Shown: piece by piece, positions 44,945-53,940 of the stretch
How the letters are laid out: every line of letters starts with the position of its first letter
Position numbering within the stretch: position 1 is the first letter of the stretch
Notes under the pieces: generated by a model
Told to the model about the DNA's origin: nothing
Databases searched by the model: none
Seen by the model: the letters and a program-made list of their open reading frames with translations, nothing else
NCBI GenBank assembly: GCA_945873105.1
Contig: CAMCBW010000020.1
Span: forward strand, 27,985 to 91,984
Length of the DNA: 64,000 bases
Direction: 5' to 3'
Source: Tangfeifania diversioriginum
Lineage (GTDB): Bacteria; Bacteroidota; Bacteroidia; Bacteroidales; Prolixibacteraceae
Translations under genes and position numbers: made by a program

Positions 44945-45056
44945 CGTCCCTCAGTCCCTTAGTCTCCAAGTCCCTTAGTCCCTCAGTCTCCAAGTCCATC
45001 AGTCCCTTAGTCCATCAGTCTATCAGTCCCTTAGTCCATCAGTCCCTCAGTCCATC
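44945..45056. repeat. 8-bp tandem array (AGTCCCTN type), 14 units
   Basis: Fourteen exact-length 8-bp units (AGTCCCTT, AGTCCATC, AGTCTCCA and similar) run without an indel. The array ends 4 bp before the stop codon of the leftward OmpA-like gene. It is the most regular member of this unit family in the window. Confidence 0.92.
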
Positions 45057-45060
45057 ACTC

Positions 45061-45927
45061 CTACTTCGTCGGTCTTTCCAACAATTTAAAGAATTGATCC
45101 AGCTGTGGGAGGATCACAATCCGGGTACGACGGTTGGCCGCCTTTCCTTCCGGAGAGTCATTCGGACCAATGGGCTGGTATTCGCTGCGACCGGCGGCGG
45201 TCATCATGGATGGACTCAATTCGTATTTGTTCTGCAATACCCTTACAACGGCCGTAGCCCTTTTTACACTAAGGTCCCAGTTGTCAACCAGTTCGCCCCG
45301 CTGAAACGGTACGTTGTCGGTATGTCCTTCCACCATGAATTCAATGTCTTTCTGGTTTTTCAGCACCATCGCAACTTTACCCAGGATCTCCATGGCGCGT
45401 TCGGTGATGTTGTAACTTCCGCTTTTGAAGAGCATCTTATCTGAAATATCGATGTATACGACCCCTTTGTCAACTTTGATGTTGATATCCTTGTCATCAA
45501 GATTGCCGATGGCGCCCTTCAGGTTCATCACCAGTGCCATGTTAAGCGAGTCACGCTGGGCCAGGGAAGACTGGAGGCTGAAGATCATGTTGTCCTTGAG
45601 CCCCATGTTTTCCATCGATTTTTTGATGCTCTCGGCTTGCGAACTGGAGATCACAGAAAGATTCTCCAACTGCTTCAAGGCCTGTGTGTTGTTTTCCTTC
45701 AGGAAGGTATTCTGATCTTTCGTTATTGCAACTTGTGACTGGAGCTCGACAATCCGGGCATCCGCTGTTCTCTTTTGCTCTTCACACGCCCTAAGCTCCT
45801 GCTGTGTTTTGGCGTGCGCCGATTTTTCACCGGCCAACTGGCTCAGCGAACTCTTGTACTTCTTTGAACTAACACAGGAAGAGAGAACTGCTACTGAAAT
45901 TAGCACGACCATCAATTTTGATTTCAT
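45061..45927 (-). CDS. OmpA-family lipoprotein with coiled coil
   Basis: This 288-residue protein has a lipoprotein signal (LISVAVLSSCVSS), a coiled-coil stem (~20-120, TQQELRACEEQKRTADARIVEL) and a C-terminal OmpA domain (~150-280: YNITERAMEILGKVA, VEGHTDNVPF, NRRTRIVI). The OmpA domain binds peptidoglycan, so the protein tethers the outer membrane to the wall. Its promoter box lies at 45991-45998. Confidence 0.9.
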   Translation of the reverse strand: MKSKLMVVLISVAVLSSCVSSKKYKSSLSQLAGEKSAHAKTQQELRACEEQKRTADARIVELQSQVAITKDQNTFLKENNTQALKQLENLSVISSSQAESIKKSMENMGLKDNMIFSLQSSLAQRDSLNMALVMNLKGAIGNLDDKDINIKVDKGVVYIDISDKMLFKSGSYNITERAMEILGKVAMVLKNQKDIEFMVEGHTDNVPFQRGELVDNWDLSVKRATAVVRVLQNKYELSPSMMTAAGRSEYQPIGPNDSPEGKAANRRTRIVILPQLDQFFKLLERPTK

Positions 45928-45990
45928 ATCCTAATCATTTTAGTTTTACCCTTTGACCATCCTGGTTCCCTGGGAAAGGGTTTTCGGATA

Positions 45991-45998
45991 CAAAAGTA
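45991..45998 (-). promoter_or_regulatory. -7 box of the OmpA-like lipoprotein gene
   Basis: On the minus strand TACTTTTG matches TAnnTTTG, about 63 bp before the ATG. Confidence 0.4.
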
Positions 45999-46168
45999 AT
46001 CTTTCCTCCCATGCAATGCACAAAGATGCCAATCTATTAACAAAATATAACTTTTATAGTACTTATACTTAGGCGATAGCAAAAGTACAAAGGTTACAAT
46101 TTATTAACGCTGGAGGAAGAACATTTGGCAGTGTAATCCGTTACAATCCATATACGAACACACATGAC

Positions 46169-47458
46169 ATGTCGGTAACTTCAAAAATATTGTACATTCC
46201 AGAACCCTCCACAAAACGGGTAGTGATTGTGGGAGGCGGGTTTGGCGGATTGAAACTGGCCCTGAAACTGCTCAAATTCGATTTTCAGATTGTTTTGATC
46301 GATCGCAACAACTACCACCTGTTCCAACCGCTCCTGTACCAGGTAGCCATGTCTGGACTGGAACCCAGCGCCATCTCCTTCCCCCTGAGAAAAGTACTTC
46401 AGAATACCAAAATTCATTTCAGAATGGCTGAACTGGAGGCCATCCATCCCGAAAAAAAGGAAATAGCAACGGATATTGGATACTTAAACTATGATTATCT
46501 GATCCTTGCAACGGGAGCCAAAACCAATTTCTTCGGAAATGAGGCCATTGAGAAGAACTCCATGCAGATGAAAACAGCTCCTGATGCACTCTTCATCCGA
46601 AACAGGATCCTGAAAAACTTCGAGAAATCCCTCAACAAGGAGAAGCGTGAGGAGATCAGTGCCTACCTGAATGTCGCCATCATTGGCGGTGGACCGACCG
46701 GTGTAGAATTGGCTGGTGCAGTGGCAGAGATGAAAAAATATGTTTTGCCCAAGGATTATCCGGAGCTCGACATGAACAACATGAAGATCATGCTTTTTGA
46801 AGCATCACCGAGATTGCTGGCAGGAATGTCGGAGGATGCCTCAGCTACCGCAAAAAAATACCTGGAACAACTGGGGGTAGAGGTAAGGACCAATACGGCT
46901 GTTTTGAACTATGACGACAGGTTGCTCACCCTTCCCAACAACGAGTCCATTCAGGTAAAAAATGTCATCTGGGCTGCAGGGGTCACCTCCAGCAAAATAG
47001 CGGGCTTCCCCGATGGGGTCTATGGACGAAACAACCGGCTGCTGGTCAATCGTTTCAACCAGGTGGAGGGTCACGACAACATCTTTGCCCTTGGAGACAA
47101 CTCCCTCATGGTGGAAGATGCATTCCCCAACGGCCATCCGCAAGTTGCCCAGGTAGCCATGCAGCAGGCCAACCTTTTGGCGTACAATTTCAGGCGAATG
47201 GAGCGAAAAAGTCCGTTGAAACCCTTTACCTACCGCGACAAGGGCTCACTGGCAACGGTCGGCCGCCACCTTGCGGTAGCAGATTTACCTTTCGGAAAGT
47301 TCAAGGGTTACTTTGCCTGGATCTTGTGGTCGATCGTTCACCTGCTCTCAATTATTGGGGTAAAGAACAAAATATTTGTGTTGCTCGACTGGACCTGGAA
47401 ATACATCACCTATGACCAGGCATTGAGATTGCTGATCAAACACAAAGCCAGGTATTAA
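46169..47458 (+). CDS. ndh: type II NADH dehydrogenase (NDH-2)
   Basis: This 429-residue single-subunit enzyme oxidises NADH and reduces quinone without pumping. It has the FAD-binding GGGFGGLKLALKLL at the N-terminus, the NADH-binding GGGPTGVELAGAVAEM at ~175, and the second FAD motif IFALGDNSLMVED. The C-terminal amphipathic/hydrophobic stretch (GYFAWILWSIVHLLSIIG) is the membrane anchor. Together with Rnf it gives two routes for NADH in this cell. The stop codon touches the first unit of a tandem array. Confidence 0.93.
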   Translation: MSVTSKILYIPEPSTKRVVIVGGGFGGLKLALKLLKFDFQIVLIDRNNYHLFQPLLYQVAMSGLEPSAISFPLRKVLQNTKIHFRMAELEAIHPEKKEIATDIGYLNYDYLILATGAKTNFFGNEAIEKNSMQMKTAPDALFIRNRILKNFEKSLNKEKREEISAYLNVAIIGGGPTGVELAGAVAEMKKYVLPKDYPELDMNNMKIMLFEASPRLLAGMSEDASATAKKYLEQLGVEVRTNTAVLNYDDRLLTLPNNESIQVKNVIWAAGVTSSKIAGFPDGVYGRNNRLLVNRFNQVEGHDNIFALGDNSLMVEDAFPNGHPQVAQVAMQQANLLAYNFRRMERKSPLKPFTYRDKGSLATVGRHLAVADLPFGKFKGYFAWILWSIVHLLSIIGVKNKIFVLLDWTWKYITYDQALRLLIKHKARY

Positions 47459-47460
47459 AT

Positions 47461-47596
47461 GTGGAAATGTGAAAATGTGGAAATGTGGAAATGTGGAAAT
47501 GTAGAAATGTGAAAATGTAGAAATGTGAAAATGTGAAAATGTGAAAATGTGAAAATGTGGAAATGTGGAAATGGGGAAATGTGAAAATGGGGAAAT
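47461..47596. repeat. 8-bp tandem array (GTGGAAAT type), 17 units
   Basis: Seventeen 8-bp units (GTGGAAAT, GTGAAAAT, GTAGAAAT, GGGGAAAT) run without an indel. The array starts 2 bp after the ndh stop (47456-47458) and ends 5 bp before the stop of the MATE gene (47602-47604). It is thus the whole spacer between two convergent genes, and no hairpin terminator is present. Confidence 0.95.
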
Positions 47597-47601
47597 GGGT
47601 G

Positions 47602-48930
47602 TCAGATGGTTTTGGCACGCCAGTTCCCTTTCAACAGGTACCATAGAGAGAGCATTCCTATCAGGAAGAAATAGATGTATTCAGCCACCCAAACCAACTC
47701 AATGGAGAGCTTCAGGTAAACAGCAACCAACCAGGTAAATCCCAGGTAGGCAGCCAGGGTGATGGCTTCGATGGCCAGGGAGACCTTTGTATTGGCCGTT
47801 CCAAGCAACCCGTTGAACAGTACGCTCATCGCTGCAAAAATAACCAGCGCTCCGAGGATAATGTAGTAAGAGGGCACGGTTGCCTCCACCAATTCCGGGT
47901 TGTTGGTGTAGATCGAAATCACCGCCTTCGGGAAGAGGGCAGCAAACAGGACAATGGCAGTAATCGCCGCCAGACTCATTTTAAGCACCTTGAATATCAG
48001 CGGCATAACATTTTCTGCTTTTCCCTCACCCATGGAACTGCTCACCAGGGAGCTGGTAACTGTGCACAAGGCCCAGCCAGGAATCATCAGGAAGATGTAA
48101 ACCGACCGGATGATGTTGGAAATAGCCAGGGCACGCTCTCCCATCTTCTCAACCAGCATGAAGAAAACAAACCAGCTGCCAAAAGAGAGGACGAACTGGG
48201 CCATGACAAAAACCGAGATCCCCAGCGTCTTCCTGACTATCTCAAGGTCAGGCTTTACAAGCTTGAACAGGTGGTACCGTTTCAATTTGTGGTTTCCCCG
48301 GGTGATCCAGACAAAAAACAACAAGGCAAATCCTTCGGAGATGGAAGAGGCAATGGCAGCCCCCTTGATCCCCATCTGGGGAAAGCCCCAATGACCGAAT
48401 ATCAGCAGGTAATCCAGCAGGATATTCAAAACAGCCATGATGGCAGCACTGATGCTCAGGTATTTTGTAAAGGAGATGCCGGTATAAAAAGAGCGGAAAA
48501 GAAGTGCCGCAGTGGCAAAAAACAATCCCAAAACCCTGTATTTCAAATAAACAGAACTCGCCTCAAATATAGGATCCGATTGTAGGACGAGTCTCATGAA
48601 GGGAGAACCGTAGAAAAAGACGACCAAAGTGATCAACAGGGAGTAGAGTCCCATGAAATAGAAACTGTTGTCGAATATCCTGCCAATGGCGTCATAACTC
48701 TTTTCCCCATGCCGACGGGCTATGAGGATTTGCACGCCGGTGGTAAAGCCAAACCCGACCATGTAAAGGATCAGATAGAATACCCCCGCAATCGCGGAGG
48801 CACCCAATTCAACTTCGCCAACTCTTCCCAGGAAAGCAGTATCGGTAACACCAACAATATTCTGCGCCAGCAGGCTGAGCATGACAGGGCCTGCAATCTG
48901 CAAAATTTCACGACGGGAAGGAGTTGACAT
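47602..48930 (-). CDS. MATE family efflux transporter
   Basis: This 442-residue protein has twelve predicted membrane helices in two halves. It begins REILQIAGPVMLSLLAQNIVGVTDTAFLGRVGEVELGAS, the conserved MATE helix 1-2 region. It exports cationic compounds with Na+ or H+. The haem-binding protein gene lies 19 bp upstream on the same strand and probably shares its transcript. Confidence 0.92.
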   Translation of the reverse strand: MSTPSRREILQIAGPVMLSLLAQNIVGVTDTAFLGRVGEVELGASAIAGVFYLILYMVGFGFTTGVQILIARRHGEKSYDAIGRIFDNSFYFMGLYSLLITLVVFFYGSPFMRLVLQSDPIFEASSVYLKYRVLGLFFATAALLFRSFYTGISFTKYLSISAAIMAVLNILLDYLLIFGHWGFPQMGIKGAAIASSISEGFALLFFVWITRGNHKLKRYHLFKLVKPDLEIVRKTLGISVFVMAQFVLSFGSWFVFFMLVEKMGERALAISNIIRSVYIFLMIPGWALCTVTSSLVSSSMGEGKAENVMPLIFKVLKMSLAAITAIVLFAALFPKAVISIYTNNPELVEATVPSYYIILGALVIFAAMSVLFNGLLGTANTKVSLAIEAITLAAYLGFTWLVAVYLKLSIELVWVAEYIYFFLIGMLSLWYLLKGNWRAKTI

Positions 48931-48949
48931 TTCAGGTTTTTTATACCAG

Positions 48950-49342
48950 TTACGGTTTGGCTTTCAAAGAATCACACCACTTAACGATCAGATTGAGCTG
49001 ATCTTCACTGATGGCAGCTTCCGGATGCGTTTCCAGGTACCGCTTCGGTGGCATCTTTTTTTCTGCAACCTCCTCCTTGATGGAGGCAGCCAACATGGTT
49101 TTTTCCATTGAAGTATATTGATCCCATGTTGAAAAATTGACGGCAGCCTTCGGTTTATCCTTTCCTTCATTCGAATGACAAGAGAGACAGGCAGGTTTCA
49201 ATACCTTGAAAACCTCTTCAGGAATGGAAGCATTCCCCTCCCTTGCCGATGCACCCTGACCAAATGCTGTGAATGCCGTGAATACCGTGGCTATGGAAGC
49301 CATTACAATCCTCCCTACCCCTAACATCTTGTTTGTTTTCAT
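48950..49342 (-). CDS. exported haem-binding-domain (Haem_bd) protein
   Basis: This 130-residue protein has a signal peptide ending TAFGQG. The mature domain has one c-type haem site, CLSCHSNEGK, and a downstream AEKKMPPKRYLETHPEA segment whose methionine can be the sixth ligand. This is the Haem_bd pattern of Bacteroidota. Likely periplasmic electron transfer or a haem-sensing role; the partner is unknown. Confidence 0.85.
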   Translation of the reverse strand: MKTNKMLGVGRIVMASIATVFTAFTAFGQGASAREGNASIPEEVFKVLKPACLSCHSNEGKDKPKAAVNFSTWDQYTSMEKTMLAASIKEEVAEKKMPPKRYLETHPEAAISEDQLNLIVKWCDSLKAKP

Positions 49343-49415
49343 CTTGAATTTATTTGTTTGATAACTATTTAGCGACTTCTATCCTTTTTCCACATCTCCT
49401 TGTCCCCTCTTCTCT

Positions 49416-49598
49416 CCGTCATTTCGGTCTCTCCGTCTCCTCCGTCATTTCACTCTCCATCATTTCGGTCTCTCCGTCTTCTACGTCATTTCACTCTCCG
49501 TCATTTCGGTCTCTCCGTCTTCTCCGTCATTTCACTCTCCGTCCCTTCGTCTCTTAGTCCAACAGTCCCTTAGTCCCCCAGTCTCTAAGTCCCCCAGT
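49416..49598. repeat. compound array: 41/42-bp higher-order repeat, then 8-bp units
   Basis: From 49416 a ~41-bp block made of CCGTCATTTCGGTCTCT, CCGTCTYCT and CCGTCATTTCACTCTC occurs three times. It then gives way to plain 8-bp AGTCCCTN units (about 49545-49598). The last unit ends 1 bp before the stop codon of the leftward HD gene (49600-49602). It shows shorter units combining into a larger period. Confidence 0.85.
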
Positions 49599-49599
49599 C

Positions 49600-50271
49600 C
49601 TACCCCCCCTGCCACTCCCGCTCAAACTCCGCAAGAAATTGCTCCATAAAAAGGTGTCTCTGCCCGGCAAGTGCCTTCCCGGTAGGGGTATTCATCCGAT
49701 CCTTCAGCAGCAACAATTTCTCGTAGAAATGGTTGATGGTGGGTGCGTCACTCCGCTTGTATTCCTCTTTTGTCATCTTCAAATTGGGCAGAACAGCAGG
49801 ATCATAGAGCAACCGGTTTTTAAAACCACCGTAATGGAATGCCCGGGCAATTCCGATGGCCCCCATCGCATCGAGGCGATCGGCATCCTGTACCACCTGC
49901 AGTTCAGCGGAAGTAAAATCCGAAACCTGGTTTCCGCCCTTGAAAGAGATGTTACGTATGATCGCCGCAACATGTTCCGTAACGGAGGGTTCGACCTTCA
50001 GCGAATTCAAAAATCGGGTAGCCCTCTCCGGACCAATCTCCTCATCCCCATCGTGAAACTTGGAGTCGGCAATGTCATGCAGTAAAGCAGCCAGCTCCAC
50101 CACAAAAAGATCGGCAGATTCGGTTGCCGCGATCTGGCAGGCATTTCTCCTGACCCGTTCAATGTGCCACCAGTCGTGCCCTTTTTCACCCTGTTCCAGC
50201 TCCTTCCTGACGAAATTGGCACAGGTTTCCACAATGGCTTGCTGTGCTGCTGACAAATGGTTATTCATCAA
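49600..50271 (-). CDS. HD-domain phosphohydrolase
   Basis: This 223-residue protein of the YedJ/RpfB-like HD group has the metal motif H...HD...D: HDWWHIERV, AALLHDIADSKFHDG and VVQDADRLDAMGAIGIARAF. It hydrolyses phosphate esters or nucleotides; the substrate is unknown. A second Met three bases downstream is an equally good start. The stop codon abuts the compound array. Confidence 0.88.
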   Translation of the reverse strand: MMNNHLSAAQQAIVETCANFVRKELEQGEKGHDWWHIERVRRNACQIAATESADLFVVELAALLHDIADSKFHDGDEEIGPERATRFLNSLKVEPSVTEHVAAIIRNISFKGGNQVSDFTSAELQVVQDADRLDAMGAIGIARAFHYGGFKNRLLYDPAVLPNLKMTKEEYKRSDAPTINHFYEKLLLLKDRMNTPTGKALAGQRHLFMEQFLAEFEREWQGG

Positions 50272-50478
50272 AATTTTATTTGGTTAACCTGTTGGTCTGA
50301 TGGAACATCCACATTGAATTTATCTCTTTTTTGTGAACTTATGTTCATGCATGTTTTTATGTTGAAAGTTTGTCCAAAAATTCATTGACCGGTATAGATC
50401 AAAGATGGCAATTACAACGTCGATACCCTTGTCAATGAGCAACCTGTTTTGCGGAAACTACCCGCATATTCCATTGAC

Positions 50479-50516
50479 AAAAAAAATTGGCTGTCCATCT
50501 GTTGACAGCCAATTTT
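50479..50516 (-). terminator. intrinsic terminator after the uracil permease
   Basis: AAATTGGCTGTC (50484-50495) and GACAGCCAATTT (50504-50515) form a perfect 12-bp stem with an 8-nt loop. On the minus strand it runs into eight Ts. It also has a short U-tract on the other strand. Confidence 0.85.
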
Positions 50517-50560
50517 AGAAATATTTAGTTAACTGATTTCCCTGAAAGTCAGGAAATCAA

Positions 50561-51850
50561 TCAGGACTCCTTGTTCATGACACCCATCTTGTCCAGCATC
50601 CAGAATATCAGGGAGAGAACCACCCCGATGATGGCCGCAAATGCCATTCCCTTTAATTGCACGGATCCGATGTTGATGGCAGCGCCACTCACACCAACCA
50701 CAAAGGTGATGGCACCCAATACCATGTTCCTGTTTTTGCTGAAATCGACCTTTTGCTCCACAAACATTCTGAAACCCTGCACCGCGATAACCCCGTACAG
50801 CAGAATGGTGATCCCCCCCATGACCGGTGTCGGGATGGTGGAGATGGCGGCAGATACCTTACCTATGGTTGAGAATGCGATGGCAAGCAGAGCGGCACCA
50901 CGGATCACCCAGACGGAATAGACCCGGGTAATTGCCATGACTCCGATGTTCTCACCATAGGTCGTGTTCGGGGGGGATCCGGTAAGTCCAGACAACATGT
51001 TGCTAATCCCATCTCCAAGCAAAGAGCGGTGAAGTCCGGGTTTGGCCATGAGATCCTCGCCGGTGATCTTTCCGGTGACAATCAGATGGCTAATGTGCTC
51101 GGCCAATACCACTATGCAGGCGGGCGCGATGATGATGATGGCACTAAGGTTGAATACCGGGGTATGGAATTTTGGCAGGGAGATCCAGGCTGCATTGTGG
51201 ATGGCAGCAGTATCCACCATACCCATGAAAAATGCGAGCAGATAACCGGCAATAACCGCAAAGAGGATTGGGATCACCTGCATAAACCCACGGAAGAGGA
51301 CACTTCCGGCAATGCCGACAAACAAGGTAAACATGGAGACAATCAGCACATTGGGATCAACATTGAATGCCGGAACAACCTGACCCACTGCGGTAGGCCA
51401 AGGAGCAAGTCCTGCCTGTTGTGCCGCTACAGGTGCGAGTTCAAGTCCGATGATGGCCACAACGGCTCCCATCACCGCCGGTGGCATCACCACATCAATC
51501 CATTTGATGCCCCATTGCTTGACCACATAGGAGATTACGATGAAGAAGAAACCAAAGAATATAAAACCACCCTGGGCATTGCCAAAATCACCAAAAGTAC
51601 TCACGATCAATAGTGTAGGTGCAATAAAGGCAAAGCTGGAACCCAGGTAGGCAGGGATACCTCCCTTGGTTACCCACGAGTAGATCAAAGTTCCGATTCC
51701 ATTCATTAAAAGGGCAATGGCGGGATCAATCCCGAGCAGAATGGGCACCAGGATTGTTGCTCCAAACATGGCGGTCAGGTGTTGAAGACTTAGTGGCAAA
51801 CTCTCCAGTAATGGGAGCTTCTCATGAATTCCGATGATGCGTCTTGTCAT
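50561..51850 (-). CDS. uracil/xanthine permease, NCS2 family (UraA-like)
   Basis: This 429-residue protein has fourteen predicted membrane segments. The start EKLPLLESLPLSLQHLTAMFGATILVPILLG and SGLTGSPPNTTYGENIGVMAITRV (with the conserved Glu) are hallmarks of UraA-type permeases. It imports uracil with protons, which fits upp at 31.4-32.1 kb. It is transcribed leftward and has its own terminator. Confidence 0.9.
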   Translation of the reverse strand: MTRRIIGIHEKLPLLESLPLSLQHLTAMFGATILVPILLGIDPAIALLMNGIGTLIYSWVTKGGIPAYLGSSFAFIAPTLLIVSTFGDFGNAQGGFIFFGFFFIVISYVVKQWGIKWIDVVMPPAVMGAVVAIIGLELAPVAAQQAGLAPWPTAVGQVVPAFNVDPNVLIVSMFTLFVGIAGSVLFRGFMQVIPILFAVIAGYLLAFFMGMVDTAAIHNAAWISLPKFHTPVFNLSAIIIIAPACIVVLAEHISHLIVTGKITGEDLMAKPGLHRSLLGDGISNMLSGLTGSPPNTTYGENIGVMAITRVYSVWVIRGAALLAIAFSTIGKVSAAISTIPTPVMGGITILLYGVIAVQGFRMFVEQKVDFSKNRNMVLGAITFVVGVSGAAINIGSVQLKGMAFAAIIGVVLSLIFWMLDKMGVMNKES

Positions 51851-51918
51851 TTGTTCGTCTGGTTTGAAATGTTTATAATGTGTGAAATGTTCTCACCGTT
51901 TCCAAAGATAAGATAATC

Positions 51919-51939
51919 CGTAATTCGTAATTCGTAATT
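51919..51939. repeat. 7-bp tandem repeat (CGTAATT), 3 units
   Basis: Three perfect CGTAATT units lie 12 bp after the acs stop codon (minus strand). Short, but the same kind and position as the other arrays. Confidence 0.7.
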
Positions 51940-51951
51940 TACAATAATTTT

Positions 51952-53847
51952 CTACTCCTCCATGGTACTCAAATCACCATCGGGAAGACCCATAGCCCTT
52001 GACTTCAGTAACCGCCTCATGATCTTGCCACTTCTTGTTTTGGGCAACAGTTCTGCAAACTGGATTGCTTCGGGTCGGGCAATTTTACCAAGATGCTCTT
52101 CCATGTGCAGCATCAGCTCCAGCTCCAACTCTTTGCTTGGCTTGTAATTGTTCCGGAGTACCGCGGTGATGTGGATCGCATTTCCCTTCAGGTGATGGGG
52201 CAGCGCAATGGCTGCCGACTCCACGATGGCGGGATGGCGGGCCATCACCCCCTCAATCTCTGCAGAACCCAGTCGGTATCCGCTCACCTTGATCACATCA
52301 TCGTTCCTTCCTATGATCCAGTAGTAGCCATCCTCATCTTTCTTGGCGGAATCTCCGGTATGGTACCACCCCTGTTTGCTGTATTTTTCCCAATAGGTGG
52401 ATATGAACCGCTGCGGATCGTTGAAGACCGACTTGGCCATTCCCGGCCAGGGAGTCTTGATGACGAGGGTTCCCTCTTCACCGGCAGCCACTTCGTTGCC
52501 GGCATCGTCGACGATGGCCAGCTCGTTTCCGAAGAAGGGTTTGGTGGCAGAACCCGGTTTCAGTGGCGTAATGGGCAGTGGGGCAATCACGAAGCCACCG
52601 GTCTCCGTTTGCCACCAGGTATCCATGATCGGACAGTTTCCCCGTCCCACCACCTTGTGAAACCAGTTCCAGGCTTCAGCATTGATCGGCTCGCCGACCG
52701 ATCCGAGTAATCGCAATGAACTGATGTCGTTGCGGTTGGGCCACGAATCCCCGAAACGCATCAACCCACGGATGGCTGTTGGTGAGGTATAAAGGATGTT
52801 GATGCCATATTTTTCCACAATTTTCCACCACCGGTCGGGATAGGGATGGTTGGGAGCCCCTTCGTACAACATGATGGTAGAACCGTTGATCAGCGGTCCA
52901 TAAACAATGTAGCTGTGACCGGTGATCCAGCCCGGATCGGCGGCACACCAATACCGGTCCTCCGGCTTGATGTCGAAGACCATACGGTGGGTGGTAGCGG
53001 TATAGACACTGTACCCGCCATGGGTATGCACCAGTGCCTTTGGCCTTCCGGTAGATCCGGATGTGTAGAGCAAAAAGAGCATGTCAGACGAATCCATCAC
53101 CTCCGTCTCGCATTTGTTGGAAGCGATAGGCAGCGATTTAAGATCGTGGTACCAGTAATCCCTGTCATTTTCCATGTAGACCTCAATGCCTGTCCGTTTG
53201 ACGGTGATACAGATTTCCATTGTTGGGGAGAGTTCCATCGCCTTGTTAACCACACTCTTCATCTCGACAACTTTGCCCCTCCGGTAACCACCGTCGGCGG
53301 TGATGACCACCCTGCTGTTGGCATCGTTGATGCGGTCGGCCAATGCCTCATGGCTGAAACCTCCATAGACGACACTGTGGGCAGCCCCGATCTTGGCACA
53401 CGCCAGCATCGCGAAGAGTTGCTCCGGAATCTGGGGCATGTAGATGGTCACAACATCCCCCTTTTTTACCCCCATGCTCTTCAGAATATTGGCAAATTGC
53501 GAAACCTCACGGTTCAGGGCATGGTAGGAAAAGGTCCTGGTATCACCGGGTTCACCCTCCCAGATTACTGCCAGCTTGTTCCTGGTAGCCGAGAGCAAAT
53601 GGCGGTCAATGGCATTCAGGATGATGTTGGTTCTGCCTCCCTGAAACCAGTTGAAGAAAGGAGGATTGCTCTTGTCAAGCACTTTGTCCCATTCCCGGTA
53701 CCAGGAGAGTTGTGCTGCCTGCTCTGCCCAGAAAACTTCAGGTTGTTCGAGAGAAAAGGCGTACTGCTGATCGTACTCTTTGACATTGGCCTGGTCTACA
53801 ACCTCCTGCGAAGGGGTGAATAGCGTTTTTTCGTCGTTTGCTGCCAT
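51952..53847 (-). CDS. acs: acetyl-CoA synthetase
   Basis: This 631-residue enzyme activates acetate with ATP and CoA. The P-loop YTSGSTGRPKALVHTHGGY, WCAADPGWITGHSYIVYGPL (acetate pocket Trp region nearby), DTWWQTETGG and the C-terminal PKTRSGKIMRRLLK, with the acetylatable lysine, are intact. The length is normal. The start MAANDEKTLFTPSQEV has a 9-10-bp repeat trio 30 bp upstream. Confidence 0.95.
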   Translation of the reverse strand: MAANDEKTLFTPSQEVVDQANVKEYDQQYAFSLEQPEVFWAEQAAQLSWYREWDKVLDKSNPPFFNWFQGGRTNIILNAIDRHLLSATRNKLAVIWEGEPGDTRTFSYHALNREVSQFANILKSMGVKKGDVVTIYMPQIPEQLFAMLACAKIGAAHSVVYGGFSHEALADRINDANSRVVITADGGYRRGKVVEMKSVVNKAMELSPTMEICITVKRTGIEVYMENDRDYWYHDLKSLPIASNKCETEVMDSSDMLFLLYTSGSTGRPKALVHTHGGYSVYTATTHRMVFDIKPEDRYWCAADPGWITGHSYIVYGPLINGSTIMLYEGAPNHPYPDRWWKIVEKYGINILYTSPTAIRGLMRFGDSWPNRNDISSLRLLGSVGEPINAEAWNWFHKVVGRGNCPIMDTWWQTETGGFVIAPLPITPLKPGSATKPFFGNELAIVDDAGNEVAAGEEGTLVIKTPWPGMAKSVFNDPQRFISTYWEKYSKQGWYHTGDSAKKDEDGYYWIIGRNDDVIKVSGYRLGSAEIEGVMARHPAIVESAAIALPHHLKGNAIHITAVLRNNYKPSKELELELMLHMEEHLGKIARPEAIQFAELLPKTRSGKIMRRLLKSRAMGLPDGDLSTMEE

Positions 53848-53876
53848 CTGATAGTTGTGTTAGTTGATTGTATTTG

Positions 53877-53905
53877 TTGCGTTACCTTGCGTGCCTTGCG
53901 ATACC
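53877..53905. repeat. 9-10-bp repeat trio (TTGCGTNCC) upstream of acs
   Basis: TTGCGTTACC, TTGCGTGCC and TTGCGATACC follow each other directly, 30 bp before the acs start codon, so they would be in its promoter or leader. Confidence 0.6.
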
Positions 53906-53940
53906 TTTAAAATTGAAACAATTAAGAAGCTGATTAAAAT

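Noticed and set aside
44945..45056. Possible CRISPR array
   Set aside because: Units are 8 bp with no unique spacers and no cas genes are in the window.
47348..47644. Open frame with repeated His-Phe-Ile-Thr-Phe pattern on the minus strand
   Set aside because: It is only the translation of the 8-bp array plus the ends of two genes; it has no homology or start context.
52846..53823. Antisense open frame opposite acetyl-CoA synthetase
   Set aside because: Shadow of a conserved gene; His/Asp/Gly-rich composition comes from the opposite strand's codon bias.
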